NCBI GenBank assembly: GCA_964343195.1
Contig: CAYFIR010000005.1
Span: 79,236 to 143,235, forward strand
DNA: 64,000 bases
From: CAYVAP01 sp964343195
GTDB taxonomy: Bacteria; Bacteroidota; Bacteroidia; J057
Reading direction: 5' to 3'
The notes under the pieces are model-generated. The model had not been told where the DNA came from. It ran no database searches and saw nothing but the letters and a program-made list of their open reading frames with translations. Shown one piece after another: positions 38,572-47,723 of the stretch; the first letter of the stretch is position 1; each line of letters begins with the position of its first letter. Position numbers and translations under genes: made by a program.

Positions 38572-40656
38572 ATGATGCAGAGATACCTCCTGTGTATTGG
38601 TCTGGTTCTGTTTGCTTGGAAAGCACAGTCCCAAACCGAAAATGTGTACGACGAAAAAGTTACCTCAGCCGGACAGGTAGCCGCTACCATTAGCAACCTC
38701 GGTATAATTGGCAACAGTTTTGGCGGTAGTTTTAATGTAGAAGGCTTCCCCTCCTGTGAATATCATGTCAACAGTGGCATTGAACATATATTTGATGGCG
38801 GCCTGTGGGTAGGAGCCCTGAGAAATGGGCAGGTACTGGTTTCGACTGGAGCGGTGGATGACGCCACGGGATACAGTAGCGGAAAGGCTGGATTTGAGTT
38901 TACCTCAGATATCGCCCTGTCTGAACGATCGAGCCTTTTTGACAGCCCGTTCTATGATCCTGAGGCATTTTCGCATCAGGACTACCGATCCGTTTTTACG
39001 GATACAGCAGTAAGGATAAGGACCGGTCCCGGTACCTCCATACCCATTCTGAATCACGAACAACCGCTGGGCATTGAGGTTGAGTTCACCAGCCTTAACT
39101 GGCGCTTTAACTTCGCCAATTACTTCATCATCCTGAACTACGAGATTACCAATGTGGGTGATGTGCCGCTCGACTCGGTTTTTATCGGGTACTGGATGGA
39201 TGGGGTAATTCGAAATGTAAACATCACCCTTCCGGGTGGGACACCGTTTTACAACAAAGGCGGAAATGGATTCATTGATTCGATGAATCTCGCATATGAA
39301 TTTGACGCCACCGGAGACATAGGCTTTACCGATAGCTATGTTGCCTCCAAGTTTCTCGGAGCAGAGATCAACGGAGAATTTCCCAATAATCCCAACTTCG
39401 AGGTTCATTTCAATACGTGGCAGTTTCGCAATACCACCGACCCTCGTTACTTCTACCCCAGTACTGACCTTCAGCGGTATCAGAAAATGTCCAGCGGCCT
39501 GAACCAACTCCCCGAGGCTACCTGGGAAGAAATTGAGGGGCAGATCAATCTATCAGGAAATAGATCCAATCTGATTTCTGCGGGGCCCTATACTCGTTTG
39601 GACCCGGGGGACAAACTCACCGTAGCATTTGCAATAGTGTGTGCGAAGCGTGTGCTGGATGGGAATCCTGCCGCCGACAATAATTCTCTCCACCGTGCCA
39701 ATCTCCGTCGGAATGCTGGCTGGGCCCAGACTACCTATAACGGTGAGGACGTCAATGGCAATTACGTCCTGGACCCCGGCGAGGATCTGGATGGAAATGG
39801 CGAGATCACACGCTTTATTCTTCCTACACCTCCTGAAATTCCCCGGACCAGGGTTGAGGTACAGGACAAAAGTGTCGATGTGTACTGGTCCGATAACTCG
39901 CTTCGCTCTGTAGATCCAATTTCTCAGCGGGAAGACTTCGAAGGATTCCGGCTTTATCGTACGGAACTAGGCTTTGACGTCAAGGCAGATGTTGCAGTTG
40001 ACAGTGCACTTCGCTTGCTGGCTCAGTGGGATCTGGGCGATAATGGCCTTTTCCTCGACAATGGGCTGGAATCTATCCGGTTGGATGAAGCAGTGTATTT
40101 TGACGGGGACACAACTCCTTACTGGTATCGCTATACCATTGATGGACTGGTCAATGGATGGCAGCAGGCCGTGGCAGTTACAGCTTTTGATACGGGAGAC
40201 CCAGAGAATGGAGTCAGCTCACTCGAGTCCTCCGCAGTAGGCAATCTCTTTCGGGTATTCACCGGTACTCCTCCCAGTGAAGAGGTGGAGGGGGAAGGGC
40301 CATTTGTATATCCCAATCCCTATTATGCACGGGCAGACTGGGAGGGAGCCAGTACATTTGAAGAAGACCGTAAGTTAATTTTTGCTAATCTTCCCGCCCG
40401 ATGTGAAATCCGCATTTACTCTGCTGCGGGAGATTTAATAGATGTGATTCAGCATGATCAGGACTACCAGGGAGGAGACATTCGATGGTTTGATACCTAC
40501 AGTGACCCCAATAATACCCAGTTTTCTGGCGGGGAGCACGCCTGGGACCTGCTCTCTGCTGATAATCAGATCATCGCCCGGGGCACCTATCTCTTCATCG
40601 TCACCGACCTGGATACAGGGCGGCGATCTGAGGGAAAGTTCATCGTGATCAAATGA
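38572..40656 (+). CDS. Large secreted protein with T9SS-type C-terminal domain
   Basis: A 694-residue secreted protein. I chose the ATG at 38572 (MMQRYLLCIGLVLFAWKAQSQ signal peptide); an in-frame upstream start at 38431 would run through a hairpin and give a poor leader. The central part is beta-rich with an Asp-rich calcium-like loop (DVNGNYVLDPGEDLDGNGE, near residue 400). The C-terminal 90 residues (FVYPNPYYARADWEG to KFIVIK) form a sorting-type domain like those on T9SS cargo. The body matches no family I can name. Surface exposure through T9SS is inferred. The next gene begins 85 bases later. Confidence 0.8.
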   Translation: MMQRYLLCIGLVLFAWKAQSQTENVYDEKVTSAGQVAATISNLGIIGNSFGGSFNVEGFPSCEYHVNSGIEHIFDGGLWVGALRNGQVLVSTGAVDDATGYSSGKAGFEFTSDIALSERSSLFDSPFYDPEAFSHQDYRSVFTDTAVRIRTGPGTSIPILNHEQPLGIEVEFTSLNWRFNFANYFIILNYEITNVGDVPLDSVFIGYWMDGVIRNVNITLPGGTPFYNKGGNGFIDSMNLAYEFDATGDIGFTDSYVASKFLGAEINGEFPNNPNFEVHFNTWQFRNTTDPRYFYPSTDLQRYQKMSSGLNQLPEATWEEIEGQINLSGNRSNLISAGPYTRLDPGDKLTVAFAIVCAKRVLDGNPAADNNSLHRANLRRNAGWAQTTYNGEDVNGNYVLDPGEDLDGNGEITRFILPTPPEIPRTRVEVQDKSVDVYWSDNSLRSVDPISQREDFEGFRLYRTELGFDVKADVAVDSALRLLAQWDLGDNGLFLDNGLESIRLDEAVYFDGDTTPYWYRYTIDGLVNGWQQAVAVTAFDTGDPENGVSSLESSAVGNLFRVFTGTPPSEEVEGEGPFVYPNPYYARADWEGASTFEEDRKLIFANLPARCEIRIYSAAGDLIDVIQHDQDYQGGDIRWFDTYSDPNNTQFSGGEHAWDLLSADNQIIARGTYLFIVTDLDTGRRSEGKFIVIK

Positions 40657-40741
40657 TTTTTGAGCTTCGACGTTCAGAGTCCGAAGCATACCTTCAATAG
40701 TTACACCTTACCACAACGTAACCTTCAATACCTAAATTTCT

Positions 40742-42919
40742 ATGAAAAAGTATTTACTCAGTTTACTGGTGCTAGGCCTGCCTTTTCTGGGCCTCGCTCA
40801 GATCGATACTGTGTCTATCAGGGACGTGCAGTTCCGCTCACAGGACTCTCTTCAGGCCTGTATTGAAACTTCGCCATACCTGGGCGATACAGTAGTTGTC
40901 TATGGAACCGTCGTAGTAGATGGAGGCCTGGCCTACTCTGCAGATGGACGTCAGGTTTGGATCCAGGATGGCCCCGGAGGCTGGAATGGAATTGACGTTC
41001 GCTATGGTGGCGGCGGCCCTACTACCCCTACTGATATGTGGGATCTGGTCGTGGGAGACTCCGTACGCATCACGGGAATCGTGGAGCGCTTTGGCGCAGA
41101 GACTCAGCTAAACCCGCTTTCGAACGGAGTGGAAGTAATCGACGGCGGACGCCCTGTCGTTGCTACCCGCGTAGATTTGGGAGACCTGAATGACAATCAG
41201 CAGGTGGACCAACTCGAAACCGGAGAGCAATGGGAAGGCCAGTATATAGAATTGGTGAACCTGACCGTAGATCGCCAGGGTGACGTATTTTCCAATGGTA
41301 GCAACCGCCAAAACTTCATCTGCCGCGACGAGGATGGAAACCTGATTCAGATTTCTGACCGATTCCCGGCTGGACGTTCCGTCAACTCTGTTGGCAACAA
41401 CAACCAGAACGATGACGACGGTGAACTCATCATTCCCCCTGCAGGTGCCAAAATCGATACCCTTCGTGGGCTGATTTTTCATACTGCCCCTGCTGCCCCA
41501 TGTCTGAACCCTGGAAACTTCCCTGCTGGTTATGACTTGCACCCGTTTGATCTGGATGACATCGTAATCGGTGCATCAGGGCCGTTGATTTCTGATGTAG
41601 CTCGTAACCCGCTCGTACCAGCTTCAACCGAGGCCACGAACATTTCAGCTAACATTGTCGATCCTGATGGAGATGTGGTTTCTGCGTTCGTCAACTACGC
41701 AGTAGGGCTGAATAGCACCAACTTCCTGCAGGTGGCTCTCGTTGCCAACCCTGGTACCAACACCTACACAGCTCAGATTCCTGAGACAGCTTACTCAAAT
41801 GGAGACTATATCCGCTACTACATCACAGCAACTGATGATAGTGCGGTGACTACCACTTTCCCTAGTGGCGGGCAAAATGATGCGATTCTATACCGAGTAC
41901 GCGACGGTGGAGCGACCATCGTAGATGTACAGTTCAATCCAGTTGGAGGCAACTCTCTCCTGCAGGGTGCTGACGTAACTGTGACCGGTGTAGTGACTGC
42001 CGCAGCTCAGGCTGGCGATCTGGGGTACGTATTCATCCAGCAGCCAGGCGAAGATCAGTGGGCTGGTATTCAGCTAGTAGGAGGTTCTATCGCTGACCTG
42101 GAGCGTGGAGACAGCATCCGCGTACAGGGATCCGTAGAAGAAAACTTCGGATTTACCCGCCTGTCTGTGATCACTGTTGATGACCTCGGTACCGGAGCCA
42201 TGATTCCTGAGCCCATTGTTGTCAATGCGGACAGTTTTGCCAGCTACACACGCTACGCTGAATCCTATGAGTCCATGCTGGTCACCTTTGAGAACCCTGA
42301 GGCTGGCAAGGGCATGTATGTGGTAAATAACAACCCTGATGCCCCCAGCAACTTTGCAGAGTGGACACTTGGCAACTCAACTCTGAGTGACCAGGGAACC
42401 CGCGTGCTGGTAGGCCGTCAGACCGGTTCATCTTTCAGCTCACTGAACTTCTCCTACATCAACGACTCTTCCTGGGTGACTGAATCGGGGGCGATCACTG
42501 TTCCTGTTTGTGTGGTTTCTGTCCTTGACACCATGGAAAGCCTGAGCGGCATCATGGCCTACACCTTCGGGAACTTCAAGCTGTTGCCTCGTAACAACGA
42601 CGATGTGGTTGCCTACTCTGGCGCTAACTGCCCTGATGGCATCACCACCACCAGCATTGAGGCACCTGTGGCCACAGGCCTGAAGGTATATCCCAACCCG
42701 GTTCGTGAGACCCTGACCATCGAGTACGCTGCGGATCTCGCTGAGAGCCTCAACGTTCAGCTGATGGACATGACCGGTCGTGTCGTGCGCGAAATCCACA
42801 CCCAGCCTGGTCGTGACCTTTCTACCATGAATGTGAGCGACCTGACCGCAGGTCTGTACCTGATCCGCGTAGCGGGCCAGAATGAAACCCTGATGACCCA
42901 GAAAGTACTGGTAAAGTAA
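40742..42919 (+). CDS. T9SS-exported OB-fold protein, likely highly expressed
   Basis: A 725-residue secreted protein. It has a signal peptide (MKKYLLSLLVLGLPFLGLAQ), then OB-fold-like segments (LGDTVVVYGTVVVDGG...DSVRITGIVERFG; again at GADVTVTGVVTAAAQ and GDSIRVQGSVEENFG) of the type found in secreted nucleases and surface adhesins, and a type A C-terminal sorting domain (LKVYPNPVRETLTIEY to MTQKVLVK). No nuclease active site is obvious. Codon choice is strongly biased (CTG, AAC, CGT/CGC, GAC), unlike most neighbours, which suggests very high expression. A strong terminator follows. Confidence 0.83.
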   Translation: MKKYLLSLLVLGLPFLGLAQIDTVSIRDVQFRSQDSLQACIETSPYLGDTVVVYGTVVVDGGLAYSADGRQVWIQDGPGGWNGIDVRYGGGGPTTPTDMWDLVVGDSVRITGIVERFGAETQLNPLSNGVEVIDGGRPVVATRVDLGDLNDNQQVDQLETGEQWEGQYIELVNLTVDRQGDVFSNGSNRQNFICRDEDGNLIQISDRFPAGRSVNSVGNNNQNDDDGELIIPPAGAKIDTLRGLIFHTAPAAPCLNPGNFPAGYDLHPFDLDDIVIGASGPLISDVARNPLVPASTEATNISANIVDPDGDVVSAFVNYAVGLNSTNFLQVALVANPGTNTYTAQIPETAYSNGDYIRYYITATDDSAVTTTFPSGGQNDAILYRVRDGGATIVDVQFNPVGGNSLLQGADVTVTGVVTAAAQAGDLGYVFIQQPGEDQWAGIQLVGGSIADLERGDSIRVQGSVEENFGFTRLSVITVDDLGTGAMIPEPIVVNADSFASYTRYAESYESMLVTFENPEAGKGMYVVNNNPDAPSNFAEWTLGNSTLSDQGTRVLVGRQTGSSFSSLNFSYINDSSWVTESGAITVPVCVVSVLDTMESLSGIMAYTFGNFKLLPRNNDDVVAYSGANCPDGITTTSIEAPVATGLKVYPNPVRETLTIEYAADLAESLNVQLMDMTGRVVREIHTQPGRDLSTMNVSDLTAGLYLIRVAGQNETLMTQKVLVK

Positions 42920-42998
42920 AACCGTGATTCGGAGTTCGTTATGACTAATTGCCCCAACTTAGGCAATTGCGAATCTCGAATTTTCAATTCTCAACCAG

Positions 42999-43041
42999 CC
43001 CGGTGGGTGGCTTCCGAAGGAAGCTGGCCACCAGGTTTTTT
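42999..43041 (+). terminator. Strong terminator of the OB-fold T9SS gene
   Basis: An inner stem GCTTCC/GGAAGC (43010-43015 and 43019-43024, loop GAA) and an outer stem GGTGG/CCACC (43002-43006 and 43028-43032) are followed by TTTTTT (43036-43041). The next gene starts only 18 bases later, so it either relies on read-through or uses a promoter overlapping this region. Confidence 0.8.
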
Positions 43042-43058
43042 CAACCAGAATCTCCCTT

Positions 43059-44522
43059 ATGAAGAATGTATCTTCTGTTCGTCTTGCCGGATATGTGCTG
43101 ATGCTACTGGTGCTGACCGCAGGCTGTGATATGGGGCAACCCGATGCCAACCAGCCGCCTGATACTCAGTTTTTTGTGGAGGAAATTCCCCTGCCGGATT
43201 CGTTGCGGCTCAATACAGTGGTGTCGCTCTACTGGTTAGGCAGCGATCCCGATGGATATGTAAAGGGCTATGAACTTTCGGTCGATGGAGGAGAATGGCT
43301 ATATACGACATCTACTGACAGTACATTTCGGTTTGACCTGACAGATGGGAATGAGCTGGATGACATTATGGTGCAGGTCAGAGCGGTGGATAACCTGGGG
43401 CTCGCAGACCCTGAGCCAGCGGAACTGTTGGTTCCCATTCGCAACCGTCCACCAGACGCCAGTTTTGACGATTCGCCTGGGATTCCGGATACAGTAGGGC
43501 CTGTGTTTAGCTTCACCTGGACTGTAACCGATCTGGAAGGGGACTTCACCCTGGACAGTATTTTCCTTAAACTCAATGAAGGAGCCTGGTATGCTTTTTC
43601 CCCTGATGTAGAATTTGTTACCCTGTTAGCTGATGAGCCAGCAGTCTCTGGTGAGCAGTTCGCAAGGGTGTATGTCGGAGGGCAGGCAGATGAGCTTGCT
43701 GCAAAAATAAGTGGGCTAATCAACGGAGGGTCGAATCAGCTCTTTCTGCAGGCGCGGGATATCTCCGGAAGCATGAGCGAAGTCGATTCGTCCAGGATAT
43801 TCTTCGTCAAAAATCAGAATAGCGATCTCCTTGTGATCAATGGCCACGGTAGGGCCGCAGCCTCCAATACGACCCGCGCTGTCCTGGACGCTGTGGCAAC
43901 CGACGGATATGACTGGTTGGATATTCGGGACAACCTTCCCAGCTTTTGGGACCCGACATTTACCCTGTACCTGCAACTCTACGGTCGGATATACTGGTTT
44001 GATGATGGGACTCCCATTGCCGGGCAGGGCGATGTGTATTTGCTGGAGCAGGCCGCCAATAGTTTTCAGGCTTATCTGAACAATGGAGGGAAGTTGATGG
44101 TCAGCACGACATTTAGTACTGTTTTTGACAACGCTGCCCGTCAGGCCCAGTCGCTGATTTTTGACTTTAGCCCTGCCGACAGCCTCTCCTCAGCACCCGG
44201 GCAGGCGAGGATACCGCGGGGGGGGCCATTGGCAGGAGTAGGAATTTTCTCCGAGCAGGATACCCTGTTCAAGGATAATTTATCCCTGTTGACCGGTGCC
44301 GACCCGTTTTATCCCAAAAATCCCGAAAACGTCCTCTTTGAGGCTGATCTGGTCGAAGTTGGAGGCTGGACCGGCCCCAATACAGTTGCGGCACGCTCCA
44401 CATTTACAAACAATGAGACCAACCAGGTGTTCTTCTCCGTGGAATTACACCTTTTCAATGGCGATATTGATGCACTGGAAAGCCTGTTTGACCGGGTGCT
44501 GAATGACGAATTTAATTGGTAA
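43059..44522 (+). CDS. Ig/FnIII-like surface lipoprotein
   Basis: A 487-residue lipoprotein: lipobox LTAGC with Cys23, then Asp. Two Ig/fibronectin-like domains follow (TVVSLYWLGSDPDGYVKGYELSVDGG, near 45-125; and FSFTWTVTDLEGDFTLDSI, near 145-235), each with the W...DPDG or TDLEGD turn common in surface proteins. A larger alpha/beta domain (DLLVINGHGRAAASNTTRAVLDAVATDGYDW...) occupies 255-487 and may have a Rossmann-like GATase fold. The function is unknown. It directly follows two T9SS-exported proteins and may belong to their surface complex. Confidence 0.8.
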   Translation: MKNVSSVRLAGYVLMLLVLTAGCDMGQPDANQPPDTQFFVEEIPLPDSLRLNTVVSLYWLGSDPDGYVKGYELSVDGGEWLYTTSTDSTFRFDLTDGNELDDIMVQVRAVDNLGLADPEPAELLVPIRNRPPDASFDDSPGIPDTVGPVFSFTWTVTDLEGDFTLDSIFLKLNEGAWYAFSPDVEFVTLLADEPAVSGEQFARVYVGGQADELAAKISGLINGGSNQLFLQARDISGSMSEVDSSRIFFVKNQNSDLLVINGHGRAAASNTTRAVLDAVATDGYDWLDIRDNLPSFWDPTFTLYLQLYGRIYWFDDGTPIAGQGDVYLLEQAANSFQAYLNNGGKLMVSTTFSTVFDNAARQAQSLIFDFSPADSLSSAPGQARIPRGGPLAGVGIFSEQDTLFKDNLSLLTGADPFYPKNPENVLFEADLVEVGGWTGPNTVAARSTFTNNETNQVFFSVELHLFNGDIDALESLFDRVLNDEFNW

Positions 44523-44628
44523 AGTTATTTTTCAATGATCATGGTTCCGTCCAAGGTCGGTCTGCGACATTGATCAGTATAGAGAGCAGAGGAGGCATCA
44601 GGTGATCTGAATGGTCAGGATTCTTTAC

Positions 44629-44655
44629 TGTTCATTGCCCAATGTTAAATGAACA
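44629..44655. promoter_or_regulatory. Inverted repeat before the MlaE gene
   Basis: TGTTCATT (44629-44636) and AATGAACA (44648-44655) form an 8-base perfect inverted repeat with an 11-base spacer, ending 13 bases before the ATG at 44669. The position suits an operator or a translation-control hairpin. Confidence 0.35.
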
Positions 44656-44668
44656 TTGATATTTATCT

Positions 44669-45403
44669 ATGCAGACCCTGAACTCTATTGGTGAATTTGG
44701 CTACCTCATATGGCGGGTAGTGAAGAGTCTGCGGTTTGCCTGGCATGACCGCGGCAGGGTACTGCATCAGCTCGATTATGTAGGGGTACGGTCCATCCCG
44801 TTGGTGTCACTCATCGGGATGTTTGCCGGAGCATTAATGGCCTGGCAGGCCGCTTACCAGTTTCAGGGCATGGTTTCACTGTCAATTCTCGGGGGACAGG
44901 TAGTACGGGCTGTCATGATGGAAATGGCCCCTGTACTGACTGCCCTGGTGATTTCTGGCCGAATCGGAGCATCGATGGCCGCCGAGATTGGGACCATGAA
45001 GGTGACGGAACAGATTGATGCCCTTCGCACCATGTCTATTGATCCGGTGAGATATATTGTGATGCCAAGGGTAATCGGACTTACCCTAATGATGCCTATT
45101 CTTACCCTCTTTGCAGTCACAATCGCCGTAATGGGGTCTTTCATGGTTGCCGAATATTTCCTGGATGTTACGAGGCAGGTTTATTTCAATTCTGTGAGGG
45201 AATTCTTTACCTTGAATGATCTTTTGGGCGGCCTGTTCAAAGGAGCCGTATTTGGTATGATAATCTCGCTTGTGGCCTGTTTTAAGGGGCTGAACACATC
45301 TTTGGGTGCCCAGGGAGTAGGTCAGGCTACCATTTCGGCATTCGTCATGTGTAGCCTCTTTATCCTGTCCGGGGATTTCCTGTTATGGATAATTTTATTT
45401 TGA
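44669..45403 (+). CDS. MlaE-family lipid ABC transporter permease
   Basis: A 244-residue inner-membrane permease with about five or six helices. The conserved MlaE core is visible: SIPLVSLIGMFAGALMAWQAAYQ, then MEMAPVLTALVISGRIGASMAAEIGTMKVTEQIDALRTM and DPVRYIVMPRV. Mla systems move phospholipids between the two membranes to keep lipid asymmetry. The ATPase (MlaF) and MlaD partners are not next to it, and the following gene has its own promoter; orphan placement may mean the partners lie elsewhere. The last helix pair ends at SGDFLLWIILF. Confidence 0.93.
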   Translation: MQTLNSIGEFGYLIWRVVKSLRFAWHDRGRVLHQLDYVGVRSIPLVSLIGMFAGALMAWQAAYQFQGMVSLSILGGQVVRAVMMEMAPVLTALVISGRIGASMAAEIGTMKVTEQIDALRTMSIDPVRYIVMPRVIGLTLMMPILTLFAVTIAVMGSFMVAEYFLDVTRQVYFNSVREFFTLNDLLGGLFKGAVFGMIISLVACFKGLNTSLGAQGVGQATISAFVMCSLFILSGDFLLWIILF

Positions 45404-45408
45404 GTACC

Positions 45409-45440
45409 ATTGAGGCAGACCGATAATTTTTCTATGTTTG
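45409..45440 (+). promoter_or_regulatory. Bacteroidota-type promoter for the PorE-like gene
   Basis: ATTG (45409-45412) and TATGTTTG (45433-45440) with 20 bases between them match TTTG-N19-21-TAnnTTTG, with a perfect -7 box. Transcription near 45447 would give a leader of about 52 bases before the ATG at 45499. Confidence 0.55.
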
Positions 45441-45498
45441 TCATGCATTCAACCTTGCTCTATAAATTCCCAAATTGCGAAATTAACCACACCCGATT

Positions 45499-47529
45499 AT
45501 GACCGCTCATCGATCACCTTGGTTGTCGGTTGCTGTAATCATGTTTTTTGCGCTGCTTCCCGTCACCCTGACGGCCCAGAGCAGAGTAGAGAAAACCCTG
45601 GCAAAGGCAGACCTCGCTTTTGCCAATGACCAATATGTAGATGCAACTGAACTCTATCTGGAGGTTTTAGCTGAAGATCCTGAAAACTTCCGTGCTGTTT
45701 ATCGGATGGGGGTCATCCAAAGGCAGTTCCTTGACTACCGTGAGTCCCTGCGTTACTTCAGAAAAGCAGCAGAAATAGACTCTTCCCAAAACGACACCAT
45801 CTACCTCTACATGGGGTTGAACTACAAGATCCTGGATCAGTGCCGCCGTGCTGAAGAGGCCTTCCGCACCTTCCAGCGATTCCATGTAACCCAGGATGAA
45901 CTGTTTCAGCGCGCCGAGCTGGAAATAGAAGGGTGTGAGCTTATAACCCAGGTATTGCAGGAAAAACCTGCTTACGCAGTTCAGCCTGTCAGCTTTAACT
46001 CTACCGCTGATGACCTGCTTCCTTCGCGTCTCGATCAGGGACAGGAAGACGAGTTCCTGGCGTTTATGTCCTCTCGTGTACCTCCTGGCAAGCGCTCACG
46101 TCGCCGCAATCAGGTGACAGGTCAGCCCAATGACCGGGAGATCTACTACCTGATTCGCGAAAACGATAGCACATTCGCTGGAGACCTCCAGGGCTTTAAC
46201 CGCCGAATCAATCACCGCCGCCGCAACGATGGCCCGGCCACCTTTACCGGAGATGGCCTGACCATGTACTTTGTCAGCTGTAACACACGCGATAACCGCG
46301 ATGGTTGTGGCATCTACGAATCCCGTTACGATCCTGTCAAGAAAGAGTGGGGCAAGCCTACCTATATGGAAGCCCTGGCTGGTGAGCGTCAGGTGGTGAA
46401 TTCTCGAGGCCGCACCGAACTGGTACCGAGTGACGATACCCAGCCATACATCACCCGTGATGGACGTACACTCTTCTTCGTATCAGATCGCCCTGGTGGT
46501 GAAGGTGGATACGACCTGTGGTATTCCCGTCGGGTGGGTACTGGATGGTCTGAGCCTCAAAACCTGGGACCAGAAATCAACACCCCATTCAATGAGCAGT
46601 CTCCATTCTTCAGCGATAACGGAGACAAGTTGTACTTCGCTTCAACCGGCTATCCTTCCTTCGGTGGCTATGACCTCTTTGAAGTGGAGGGATCAATCGA
46701 GCAGGGCTGGGGAGAAGTTGAGAATGCAGGATACCCTGTTAACACCACCTACAACGACCTCGGTGGAATCTGGCTGGGAGAAGGCGATTCACTCGCATAC
46801 TTCTCTTCTGACCGACCAGGTGGAGTAGGAAACTTTGACATCTACTATGCGCAGAAGGTGCCTGTGGAATTGAGCAAGCTGCAGATTGCTGTGAAGGGTA
46901 CCATTCGCGATAAGGTAACCAAAGAGCCCGTTGCTTTTGCGGTAGCGGTACTCTACGAATACCAGGACAACAATACCCTCGTGGCACTGGATACCTTCCA
47001 GACCGATCAGACTGCACGCTACGAGTTTCCTCTACGCGCTGACCGCGAATACAAAGTGCTGGGTAATGCACCGGAGTACCTGGCCAACGAAGAAGACGTT
47101 TCTACCATGGGGATCCGTGGGGACCGTGAGATCGTGAAGAACATCGACATTGAGTTGGAACCCATCGTGATTGGAGATGCCATCGTACTCAATAACATCT
47201 ACTACGATTTCGACGAATTCTACCTGCGCCCTGATGCGCTGGCAGAACTTCAGAACCTGTTGGCTATCCTGACCAAGAATCCCAACATCACCATTCAGAT
47301 GGGATCTCATACCGATAGCAATGGCTCTATCCCATACAACGACGTGCTGTCTGATAACCGCGCCAAGGCCGTAGTTCGCTACCTGGCTGACAATGGAATC
47401 GACCCTGCACGTCTTGCCTGGTTTGGATTTGGAGAAAGCGAGCCACTCGTCTTCCCGGAAACCAGCGACGCAGATGAGCAGGCTAATCGCCGGACGGAGT
47501 TCCGCATCCTGTCTATCGAGTTCGAATAA
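45499..47529 (+). CDS. PorE-like TPR/propeller/OmpA protein
   Basis: A 676-residue periplasmic protein with a signal peptide (about 1-27). Domains in order: TPR helices (about 30-150, LAFANDQYVDATELYLEVLAEDP), a PD40/WD40-like propeller (about 230-460, with DGRTLFFVSDRPGGEGGYDLW and DNGDKLYFASTGYPSFGGYDLF), a carboxypeptidase-regulatory-like domain (about 460-550), and an OmpA C-terminal domain (about 560-676) whose THTDSNGS and DNRAKAV supply the Asp and Arg that bind peptidoglycan. This is the layout of T9SS PorE. Paralogues are common in Bacteroidota, so PorE identity is not certain. Codons are strongly biased, suggesting high expression. It has a clear promoter and terminator of its own. 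Confidence 0.85.
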   Translation: MTAHRSPWLSVAVIMFFALLPVTLTAQSRVEKTLAKADLAFANDQYVDATELYLEVLAEDPENFRAVYRMGVIQRQFLDYRESLRYFRKAAEIDSSQNDTIYLYMGLNYKILDQCRRAEEAFRTFQRFHVTQDELFQRAELEIEGCELITQVLQEKPAYAVQPVSFNSTADDLLPSRLDQGQEDEFLAFMSSRVPPGKRSRRRNQVTGQPNDREIYYLIRENDSTFAGDLQGFNRRINHRRRNDGPATFTGDGLTMYFVSCNTRDNRDGCGIYESRYDPVKKEWGKPTYMEALAGERQVVNSRGRTELVPSDDTQPYITRDGRTLFFVSDRPGGEGGYDLWYSRRVGTGWSEPQNLGPEINTPFNEQSPFFSDNGDKLYFASTGYPSFGGYDLFEVEGSIEQGWGEVENAGYPVNTTYNDLGGIWLGEGDSLAYFSSDRPGGVGNFDIYYAQKVPVELSKLQIAVKGTIRDKVTKEPVAFAVAVLYEYQDNNTLVALDTFQTDQTARYEFPLRADREYKVLGNAPEYLANEEDVSTMGIRGDREIVKNIDIELEPIVIGDAIVLNNIYYDFDEFYLRPDALAELQNLLAILTKNPNITIQMGSHTDSNGSIPYNDVLSDNRAKAVVRYLADNGIDPARLAWFGFGESEPLVFPETSDADEQANRRTEFRILSIEFE

Positions 47530-47547
47530 TTCCGATGCTTTTTAGTG

Positions 47548-47583
47548 AAGCCCCGCTTTCTTCGAGGAAGGCGGGGCTTTTGC
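47548..47583 (+). terminator. Intrinsic terminator of the PorE-like gene
   Basis: AAGCCCCGC (47548-47556) and GCGGGGCTT (47571-47579) form a 9-base stem, 18 bases after the stop, followed by TTTGC. The inner bases can add a few more pairs. Confidence 0.82.
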
Positions 47584-47723
47584 ATTGACCTGGGGGGTAG
47601 TTCTCCATCCCATGATGCCCTGCTCAGGCATTACTTTTTACAAATTGTCGGACAAAAACGGCCAATTCTGCGCATTTGATTATATTGGCCTTAATAATCT
47701 AACGAGAAGCAAATATTCCTTTG

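Noticed and set aside
44669..45403. A complete Mla operon
   Set aside because: Only the permease is present; neither an ATPase nor an MCE-domain protein lies next to it.
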